A program made the position numbers and the translations under genes. Positions 1-5,798 of a stretch of 17,998 nucleotides of DNA are shown in pieces (position 1 is the first letter of the stretch; every line of letters starts with the position of its first letter). This DNA is from Verrucomicrobiia bacterium (lineage in GTDB: Bacteria > Verrucomicrobiota > Verrucomicrobiia > Opitutales > Opitutaceae): contig JAUHWE010000017.1 of NCBI GenBank assembly GCA_030424825.1, forward strand, positions 1 to 17,998. The letters are read 5' to 3'. The notes beneath the pieces are model-generated. The model ran no database searches, was not told the DNA's origin, and saw only the letters and a program-made list of their open reading frames with translations.

Positions 1-19
1 ATCCTGATGAGGTAGGGAT

Positions 20-451
20 GTGATGGTGCTGAATATCGATGGAGTGTTTCATGCCTATTCCACGATCACTGAGAAACTTGATACGGGTGAATTGGTCAGC
101 TATGTGAAGCTCAAGACATCGACCGATATGCGTAATTGGGGCAATCCGAAGATCGTCTGCCAGGCTGGGAAAGACAGTGCTGGACCAGTAGCGTTTGAAA
201 GTCCCTATGTGGTTAATCTGGATGGCTATTTTTACTTGTTTAGAGCGTCATCTACCACCTTTAGGACCTATGTTTATCGTTCAAAAGATCCATCCTTTTT
301 CGCCAAAGGTGACGATTCAAATCTGATTGCGGAGTTTGAAGTGAAAGCGCCTGAAGTTTTTGAGCATCAGGATCAATGGTACATTAGTGACCTCGCTGAT
401 TTTCAAGGGATAAAGCTCGCTCGTTTGGAGTGGGCGATTGATGGAAATTGA
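20..451 (+). CDS. C-terminal part of a five-bladed beta-propeller glycosidase-like protein (partial or frameshifted)
   Basis: The 143 residues show three propeller-blade signatures of the GH43/GH32/GH130-type fold: an R-D-V-M-V-L-N-I-D-G blade start beginning two codons before the GTG at 20, E60-S-P-Y-V-V-N-L-D-G-Y-F-Y-L-F, and A110-P-E-V-F followed by Q-W-Y-I-S-D. Full-length members have about 300 residues or more, so roughly the first half is missing. The blade motif already starts upstream of the first possible start codon, with in-frame tandem TGA codons at 5-10, so position 20 is probably not a natural start. Another frame reads P-D-E-V-G just before it, consistent with a frameshift at the window edge. 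No signal peptide is visible because the N-terminus is absent. A role in glycan binding or cleavage is inferred from the fold only; substrate and catalytic competence cannot be judged. Confidence 0.55.
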   Translation: MMVLNIDGVFHAYSTITEKLDTGELVSYVKLKTSTDMRNWGNPKIVCQAGKDSAGPVAFESPYVVNLDGYFYLFRASSTTFRTYVYRSKDPSFFAKGDDSNLIAEFEVKAPEVFEHQDQWYISDLADFQGIKLARLEWAIDGN

Positions 452-626
452 GGCTTCTTTTGCTCGATTGAGAGTGGGCTGAGCCCCCGTTGATCGAACC
501 TGTCTGGTATCTTGAAGAGTAAAAGCGATACTTTTAGCTGATATCGTCGTTTCGTTCGTCCTACAATCGAGCCTGATAAACCTACTGAAAGCGAAGCGGG
601 TTGAATCACATTCTTTCTGTTAGTCC
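452..626. other. Intergenic stretch with weak hairpins, no gene seen
   Basis: I see no credible coding frame here. Two short inverted repeats occur: an interrupted stem with TCGAT at 464-468 and ATCGA at 493-497 around GGGC-TGA-GCCC (476-486), and TAAAAG/CTTTTA at 520-525 and 531-536. The first lies just after the stop of the propeller gene and could end transcription, but no T-run follows it. Confidence 0.3.
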
Positions 627-953
627 ATGACCCAAATCACTCTGGCATTACTCACTCACATGCTGAATTCCTATGCGGATCCGCTTTTGCCGTCTGGGGT
701 TGCTAGGGCTGAAGGCTCCGTTCTTGCAGAAACGGTCCCATCGAGCGAAATCCAGGTGGATGGCAAGTCCCGGATAAGTAGATGGATTGAAAAGGTAACC
801 GATCTGACTCTAGCCGGTTGTTTGCCAGGAGAGGAGAATAGGAGTGGAGTTGCCCTGTTGATCCGTCTGGGAGGAGGATTGAGCGGATTGGAGTTCGACA
901 AGGAAGGGACGGAGATAGTTTGTTGGCCACTGGATCGAATTTCTGGAGTGTAA
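627..953 (+). CDS. Unrecognised 108-aa protein
   Basis: I do not recognise a family. The reading frame opens after an in-frame TAG at 621-623, so ATG 627 is the most upstream ATG; ATG 660 is an alternative and neither has a strong ribosome binding site. The protein is mixed hydrophobic and acidic, with a glycine-rich stretch (L-G-G-G-L-S-G-L) near residues 80-87, and no clear signal peptide or membrane segment. Its TAA stop at 951-953 overlaps the Shine-Dalgarno-like AAGGA of the next gene, which starts 11 bp downstream. That arrangement suggests co-translation with the TIM-barrel gene and is the main argument that this frame is real. The opposite-strand frame over the same DNA has low-complexity composition and looks like a shadow. 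It could also be a decayed gene end. Confidence 0.45.
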   Translation: MTQITLALLTHMLNSYADPLLPSGVARAEGSVLAETVPSSEIQVDGKSRISRWIEKVTDLTLAGCLPGEENRSGVALLIRLGGGLSGLEFDKEGTEIVCWPLDRISGV

Positions 954-956
954 GGA
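952..956 (+). promoter_or_regulatory. Ribosome binding site for the TIM-barrel gene
   Basis: AAGGA lies 7 nt before ATG 964 and overlaps the TAA stop of the upstream 108-aa frame. It favours ATG 964 over ATG 979 or 982 as the start and suggests translational coupling. Confidence 0.6.
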
Positions 957-963
957 CAAGTCT

Positions 964-1860
964 ATGAAAACAAAAATGATGGATCGACGGAGTTTTATTC
1001 TGCAAAGTAGTTCGGTTTTGGCGTTGACCGCCTGTTCCCCTGGCTTTCAAAAGCCCAAGAAACTCTTTGAAATTTCGCTTGCCCAGTGGACGATCAACAA
1101 GGAGCTAAAGTCAGGGCAAATCGACAATCTTGATTTCGCGAAAGTAGCTAGTGACCACGGGATTTTCGCAATCGAGTACGTAAACCAATTCTTCATGGAT
1201 AAGGCCAAGGATACGGATTATCTTGGGGAGATGAAACGTCGTGCTTCCGATTTGGGAGTGACGAGCGTCCTGCTAATGTGCGACCGGGAAGGCAGTCTGG
1301 GCGATCCAGAGGAAGCCAAGCGGAAGCAGACCGTTGAAAATCATCGTAAGTGGATTGACGCGGCGAAAACGCTGGGTTGCCACTCCATCCGAGTAAACGC
1401 GGCCAGCGAGGGTAGCTATGACGAACAGGTGAAGCTAGCGACGGATGGGCTCGCTCGTTTAACGGAAATCGGTGCCTCGCAGGGTATCAGCGTGATTGTT
1501 GAGAATCACGGAGGCTTATCTAGTAACGCGGACTGGCTATTGGAAGTGATCCGGCAAGTAGACCACCCTCATTGTGGAACGCTTCCGGACTTTGGGAATT
1601 TTCGAATCAAGGATGGTGTATCCTACGATTCCTATCGAGGCATCGATAAGCTGATGCCTTGGGCGAAGGGTGTTTCTGTCAAGGATATGGTATGGGATGA
1701 CGAGGGCAATCAGTCTGCACTCGATTTCGAACGCATGCTCAGGATCGTATTGAATCATGGATACCACGGTTACTGCGGCATTGAGTACGGTGGGTTTGAA
1801 GGTCTTAAACGCTCGCGCGAGCGCTTGGAGAGAGCGAGGGAAGCGCTAGCTGAGAGTTAG
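964..1860 (+). CDS. Secreted sugar phosphate isomerase/epimerase-like TIM-barrel lipoprotein
   Basis: This 298-aa protein has an N-terminal D-R-R-S-F-I-L segment (residues 7-13) like a twin-arginine signal, followed by a hydrophobic stretch and a lipobox L-T-A-C24, so it is probably a Tat-exported lipoprotein. The rest matches the xylose-isomerase-like (AP endonuclease 2) TIM barrel. Plausible metal ligands are E180 in V-E-N-H, D209 in L-P-D-F-G-N and E274 in G-I-E-Y-G-G. The usual H-V-K-D motif reads S238-V-K240-D241, so the canonical histidine is replaced by serine. Family members isomerise or epimerise sugars, but substrates vary widely and none can be named here. The start at 964 is supported by AAGGA seven bases upstream. 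It probably shares a transcript with the small gene at 627. Many PVC genomes carry similar Tat-exported barrels beside oxidoreductases and sulfatases, which fits this neighbourhood. Confidence 0.85.
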   Translation: MKTKMMDRRSFILQSSSVLALTACSPGFQKPKKLFEISLAQWTINKELKSGQIDNLDFAKVASDHGIFAIEYVNQFFMDKAKDTDYLGEMKRRASDLGVTSVLLMCDREGSLGDPEEAKRKQTVENHRKWIDAAKTLGCHSIRVNAASEGSYDEQVKLATDGLARLTEIGASQGISVIVENHGGLSSNADWLLEVIRQVDHPHCGTLPDFGNFRIKDGVSYDSYRGIDKLMPWAKGVSVKDMVWDDEGNQSALDFERMLRIVLNHGYHGYCGIEYGGFEGLKRSRERLERAREALAES

Positions 1861-1877
1861 AATCTCATGCTGCTCTC

Positions 1878-2024
1878 ATGTCTTTGAAGCGAATCAGTTT
1901 CCCTCTTTCTCTAACAGTATCATTCTTGGTGCTTTTACGCGCAAGAATTGCATCGGAGGCCGCCCATTCGATGGGGCGTCTTAATTCAAGCAGCGATAGG
2001 GGGGATTTGTGTGTTTTTCAGTGA
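1878..2024 (+). CDS. Possible 48-aa leader peptide with signal-peptide-like N-terminus
   Basis: A short open frame begins M-S-L-K-R-I-S-F-P-L-S-L and continues through a hydrophobic run (S-F-L-V-L-L) to an A-S-E-A-A-like possible cleavage site, then a short hydrophilic tail. Its TGA at 2022-2024 overlaps ATG 2024, one possible start of the next gene, in a TGATG arrangement. It could be a translated leader, or a remnant signal peptide of the downstream exported protein displaced by a frameshift. No good ribosome binding site is visible. A short interrupted hairpin (CGCCCAT 1961-1967, ATGGGGCG 1971-1978) lies within it. The chance of a coincidental frame is substantial. Confidence 0.25.
   Translation: MSLKRISFPLSLTVSFLVLLRARIASEAAHSMGRLNSSSDRGDLCVFQ
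1998..2002 (+). promoter_or_regulatory. G-rich ribosome binding site before GTG 2009
   Basis: AGGGG at 1998-2002, part of a run of G, lies 6 nt before GTG 2009 and 21 nt before ATG 2024. It favours the GTG start for the first propeller-cytochrome gene, though the match to the usual core is imperfect. Confidence 0.4.
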
Positions 2025-4657
2025 TGGTAGGAAATAGTGCCATAGCCCGCCACTTAGTCGCTATTGTGGTGACATTCCTGTCGGTAGCGGGCTTTTCTCA
2101 GCGGGTAGATCCTTACGCCGACGATCCGAACTGGTACCGACCGGGTCATCCCCTTGAGCCAGCAGAGCCAGCTTCGATTCAAACACTTGAAGGATTTAGC
2201 ATCGAGAAAGTGCTTTCCGTACCCAAAGATGCAGGATCGATCTCGGTTATGACAATTGGTGCCGACGGCAACTTACTGGTCGCCATGCAACATCACCCGG
2301 GCATTTTCCGAGTAACGCCCTCGGCATTGGGAAAGCGTGGGGGCACCGTTTTCGAAAAACTGGAAGGAGATGCCGAACGTATCGGATGGGCTCAGGGATT
2401 GCTTTGGGCTTTCGATAGTCTCTACGTTGTCGTGGCGGAGAAGAACGATGCCTACGCTCCTGGTCTCTATCGATTGTTGGATACAAACAGTGATGGAGTA
2501 CTCGACGAGACACGTAAGTTATTCGAATTTAGTGGATCGGGTGAACACGGTCCTCATGGGCTTGTCGAAGGTCCAAACGGCCATTCCCTATACATGGTGT
2601 GTGGAAACGGAACTCCAGTTCCAGAAAACATTCAACGTAAACGGACCACGGGAACAATAGGATACGATCACTTAGTGGCGCCTGGCTTTGGGAATACTGA
2701 ATACACAGAAGCCGGCTGGGTGTTTCGTTTTGATCCCGACGGGTCCAATGCCGAACTGATCGCCGGAGGTCTTCGCAACAGCTACGATATCGCCTTCAAT
2801 GAAGTGGGTGATTTGTTCACGTTCGATTCGGATATGGAGTACGATTTGGGAACACCGTGGTACCGCCCAACCCGTATTTGCCAGATCGTAAGTGGGGGCG
2901 AGTATGGCTGGCGTTCCAATGCGGGTAAGTGGCCGGAATGGTACGAGGATAGCGTACGCCCGGTAGTGAATGTCGGCCCGGCGTCGCCTACGGGTTTGGT
3001 CTTCGGCTACCAAACGGCGTTTCCGCAACGTTATCGACATGCGTTGTTTGCTTTAGATTGGACATACGCAACGTTGTATGCGGTGCACCTTGAACCGTCG
3101 GGTGGTGGCTATTCTGGGAAGGTAGAACGATTTGCTAGCGGTATCGGTCTTCCCCTTACCGATATTATTGCGGGAGCGGATGGAGCATTGTACTTCTCAG
3201 TGGGAGGCAGACGATTGGGGTCCGCGATCTATCGAATTCGCTTCGTAGGCGATTCTTCGCTCGATACTGTTGCGGTCAGCACTGCAAAATCGGTTGAGTC
3301 GAACCCCTCTTGGCAATTGAGGAAATCCCTCGAGGACTTTCATGGGCATCCCGATGCGAATGCGGTATCCGAAGTTTGGGCAAGTTTAGGGCATTCCGAT
3401 TGGACGATTCGGTATGCGGCTCGCATTGCTTTGGAATGGCAGCCGGTCTCGACCTGGCGTGAACGCGTTTTTGCTGAATCGAATGTTCCAGTTTTGCTCA
3501 CTGCTATGTTGGCTTTGGCACGGCAAGGGAGCGAACGGGATTTTGAGCTGATTTTGGAACGGGTCGGGCAACTAGATTGGAATCAGTTGGATGAGGAGTT
3601 GATTTTGAGAGCCCTTAGGGTTTCAGAGATTGCATTGGCGCGAGGAGGTGTGGCGGTGCAAGCATCGGGAGAAAGCGCTTTGGCGGGGAAGAGGAATCTA
3701 ATGCCGCATACCTCGCCTAGAGTTAATCGCGGACTCGCTCGGATCCTCTGTTATTTGAAAAGTCCTTTGGTTATTGAATTGCTACTGGACCTGATGGAGG
3801 CGGATCGGGGAATCCCCTCCGTGAAGGGAGTTGAGTTGGCGGGGCAGAATTTGAGGTACGCTTCACCGCTTCTTAGTATGGCAGAAACACCACCGATGAG
3901 AGATCGTATGCACTATGCTCAAGTACTCAATTGGGTCGATGATGGGTGGACCGAGGATCAGCACCGACGATACTTCCGTTTGATCGAAGACGCTCTGCAA
4001 ACGACAAGAGGAGGCAACGGATACAGTAATTATTGGAATCAAATTTTGGATACAGCAAAGAAAAGGCTTCCGGAATCTGCAAAACAAAGTTTATCTAAGA
4101 AAGGCTCGGTTCTCGATTCGGGAGAGGTGCCGCCAATGGCGGAGGGCCCGGGGCGTTTGTGGGAACTGGACTATTTGTTGGACCGTTTGGGTGATGGATT
4201 TGGCGAGCGAAGCTTTTTGAATGGGGAACGAATGTTCGCCGCCGCGAGCTGCAAACACTGCCATGGCATGAAAGGAATGGGCGGGGTTGTGGGACCGGAT
4301 CTCACCTCAATCGGGCAGCGTTTCACGATAAATGACATTCTGGACTCGATCATCCATCCGAGCAAAGCGATTTCTGACCAGTACCAAATATCTATTTTCT
4401 CCTTGAGCAGTGGCGAAACGGTCTCCGGTCGTGTGATTTCCAAGGACGCTCGTAGAATGACTATAGGGACGAACGCTCTGAATCCGTCCTTGCAGCGTTC
4501 CATTCCCAATGCCGAGATTGTCGAAGTGAAACGGCTTCCGAACTCGACGATGCCTCCCCATCTTCTTAACGATCTTAATGAATCAGAGGTTCTTGACCTG
4601 ATCGCCTACCTTGTGTCGGGAGCCGAATCAAACCACGCTATTTACCAATCCAAATGA
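2009..4657 (+). CDS. PVC-type secreted oxidoreductase: beta-propeller, HEAT region and CxxCH heme domain
   Basis: The 882-aa product starts with a signal peptide (hydrophobic core near residues 17-29, possible cleavage near residues 29-31). A glucose/sorbosone-dehydrogenase-like propeller follows at about residues 55-412, with a D-T-N-S-D-G-x-x-D calcium-loop-like segment from D158 and G-L-R-N-S-Y-D-I-A-F-N and E-Y-G-W-R-S-N-A-G motifs. A HEAT-like helical region spans about 430-690. The C-terminal cytochrome c domain carries C748-K-H-C751-H752 and probable axial Met848 in S-T-M-P-P, matching the PVC/Planctomycete heme-binding domain. It probably oxidises a sugar or similar substrate in the periplasm and passes electrons to heme; substrate unknown. 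GTG 2009 is chosen for its upstream G-rich site; ATG 2024 also gives a good signal peptide. The stop overlaps the next start (ATGA at 4654-4657), indicating an operon. Confidence 0.88.
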   Translation: MCFSVMVGNSAIARHLVAIVVTFLSVAGFSQRVDPYADDPNWYRPGHPLEPAEPASIQTLEGFSIEKVLSVPKDAGSISVMTIGADGNLLVAMQHHPGIFRVTPSALGKRGGTVFEKLEGDAERIGWAQGLLWAFDSLYVVVAEKNDAYAPGLYRLLDTNSDGVLDETRKLFEFSGSGEHGPHGLVEGPNGHSLYMVCGNGTPVPENIQRKRTTGTIGYDHLVAPGFGNTEYTEAGWVFRFDPDGSNAELIAGGLRNSYDIAFNEVGDLFTFDSDMEYDLGTPWYRPTRICQIVSGGEYGWRSNAGKWPEWYEDSVRPVVNVGPASPTGLVFGYQTAFPQRYRHALFALDWTYATLYAVHLEPSGGGYSGKVERFASGIGLPLTDIIAGADGALYFSVGGRRLGSAIYRIRFVGDSSLDTVAVSTAKSVESNPSWQLRKSLEDFHGHPDANAVSEVWASLGHSDWTIRYAARIALEWQPVSTWRERVFAESNVPVLLTAMLALARQGSERDFELILERVGQLDWNQLDEELILRALRVSEIALARGGVAVQASGESALAGKRNLMPHTSPRVNRGLARILCYLKSPLVIELLLDLMEADRGIPSVKGVELAGQNLRYASPLLSMAETPPMRDRMHYAQVLNWVDDGWTEDQHRRYFRLIEDALQTTRGGNGYSNYWNQILDTAKKRLPESAKQSLSKKGSVLDSGEVPPMAEGPGRLWELDYLLDRLGDGFGERSFLNGERMFAAASCKHCHGMKGMGGVVGPDLTSIGQRFTINDILDSIIHPSKAISDQYQISIFSLSSGETVSGRVISKDARRMTIGTNALNPSLQRSIPNAEIVEVKRLPNSTMPPHLLNDLNESEVLDLIAYLVSGAESNHAIYQSK

Positions 4658-5769
4658 ATGTGACTACCAATCCAGTGTCTGAAAAATTAGAGCCGTTGGC
4701 CGAGCGAATAACCGGTTTTTCGATGTTTCTTACGAGTCGGTGTCGGGTGGTATTCGCTTTATGGGTCCTTTCTGCCTTCATTTTAGGGGCTCTTTCGAAA
4801 GCATGGGCAGAATCTGGAGACTCTCACGATGCATTTGCGGCCTTGCGGGCGATCCGCAAAGCGGAAAAGTCCAATCCCCGTATTGGAGAAACCTTTAATC
4901 CCGTTCAGAATGAAACAATCGTTTTCATTGGGGGAACCAATGCTGTAGAGCAGCAGATCGCGAATTATTTTGAAGCGATGGCCACTCTTTCCTGGCCAGA
5001 AAAGTTCTTGCGGTTCCGTAACCTTGCTTGGGAAGCGGATACGATCTACCGTCAGCAGCGCCCACTTTATTTCTTTGATAGAAACAAGTCGGATCAACGA
5101 GCGGGAAGTACGCCGGACCAGCGTCAACGGGTAGAAGTGGGTACGGTAGTGATTCGCTTTGGGAAAATGGAATCCCTTGATGGGATACAGAGGGTTGGCC
5201 ATTTTCGTAACGCGTACGGAAAGTTCCTTGATGAGCTGATAGAAATCACGCCACGTGTGATTGTGGTCACTCCCACTCCTTTTTTCCTTTCGGGACCCGC
5301 GTCTGCTCTAGCTCGAGAGCGAAATGAAGTTTTGGACGTGTACTCACAGGCGATACGTGCCGCTGCAGATGAGCGATCGCTGCGTGTGGTCGACCTTTTT
5401 AAGGTAATTCCTGAGAGTGGTCCTTTTTCGGAAAACGGGATTCATTTGAATGATGAAGGTCAAAGAAGCGTGGCCCTCGCTATGCTCAAGGCGTTGGACG
5501 GATCGATCACCACCGAAGCAAGTGATTCTCCTGAGTTTGACCAATTGCGAGACCGCATAGCCTACAAGAACAGTATTTGGCTGCAGTATTTTAGACCAAC
5601 GAATTGGTCATTCCTGTATGGAGATCGCCAACACGTTCCGAGCAGTCGTAGTCACTTGGATTCTGAGAAGCGCTGGTTTCCGTTCGAGATTGAAAGAGCC
5701 TTAACCCTCATTGAACAAGAGGAACGAGAGATTGCCGCGATGGCAGGAAAAAAGGCGGCAGGAAAGTGA
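4654..5769 (+). CDS. SGNH/GDSL-like protein of PVC dehydrogenase clusters, with altered catalytic blocks
   Basis: The 371-aa product has a hydrophobic segment at residues 32-47 ending in S-K-A-W-A, a likely signal peptide with a long n-region. ATG 4723 (residue 24) would give a conventional one, but ATG 4654 overlaps the upstream stop, suggesting coupling. The body follows the PVC SGNH-like plan: V-F-I-G93-G-T95 at block I, R-N123-L-A-W, R-P-L-Y-F, F169-G-K-M-E-S174 at block III and N261-G-I-H264-L-N at block V. The classic nucleophile Ser is Thr, the catalytic Asp of D-x-x-H is Asn and the block III Asn is missing, so ordinary esterase chemistry is doubtful. From memory, relatives beside PVC dehydrogenases often have G-N-T and N-G-I-H but keep G-x-N-E-S, making K171-M172 the more unusual change. 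The C-terminal extension (about 290-371) is charged and helical. It may be a partner of the two flanking oxidoreductases rather than an enzyme. Confidence 0.8.
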   Translation: MNVTTNPVSEKLEPLAERITGFSMFLTSRCRVVFALWVLSAFILGALSKAWAESGDSHDAFAALRAIRKAEKSNPRIGETFNPVQNETIVFIGGTNAVEQQIANYFEAMATLSWPEKFLRFRNLAWEADTIYRQQRPLYFFDRNKSDQRAGSTPDQRQRVEVGTVVIRFGKMESLDGIQRVGHFRNAYGKFLDELIEITPRVIVVTPTPFFLSGPASALARERNEVLDVYSQAIRAAADERSLRVVDLFKVIPESGPFSENGIHLNDEGQRSVALAMLKALDGSITTEASDSPEFDQLRDRIAYKNSIWLQYFRPTNWSFLYGDRQHVPSSRSHLDSEKRWFPFEIERALTLIEQEEREIAAMAGKKAAGK

Positions 5770-5785
5770 ATGACACTTGTTCAGA

Positions 5786-5790
5786 AAGGA
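5786..5790 (+). promoter_or_regulatory. Ribosome binding site that sets the start at 5799
   Basis: AAGGA lies 8 nt before ATG 5799. An in-frame GTG at 5766 overlaps the upstream stop but would add an 11-residue polar stretch before the signal peptide and has no comparable site. Confidence 0.6.
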
Positions 5791-5798
5791 ATTTGAAA

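Noticed and set aside
464..497. Hairpin after the first gene as a terminator
   Set aside because: The stem is interrupted and no T-run follows, so termination cannot be supported.
703..1050. Minus-strand open frame over the 108-aa gene and the start of the TIM-barrel gene
   Set aside because: Composition is rich in Arg, Pro, His and Ser with no recognisable motif, and it overlaps a clearly real gene start; treated as a shadow.
4783..5202. Long minus-strand frame inside the SGNH-like gene
   Set aside because: The plus-strand frame has family motifs and operon spacing; the minus frame has none.
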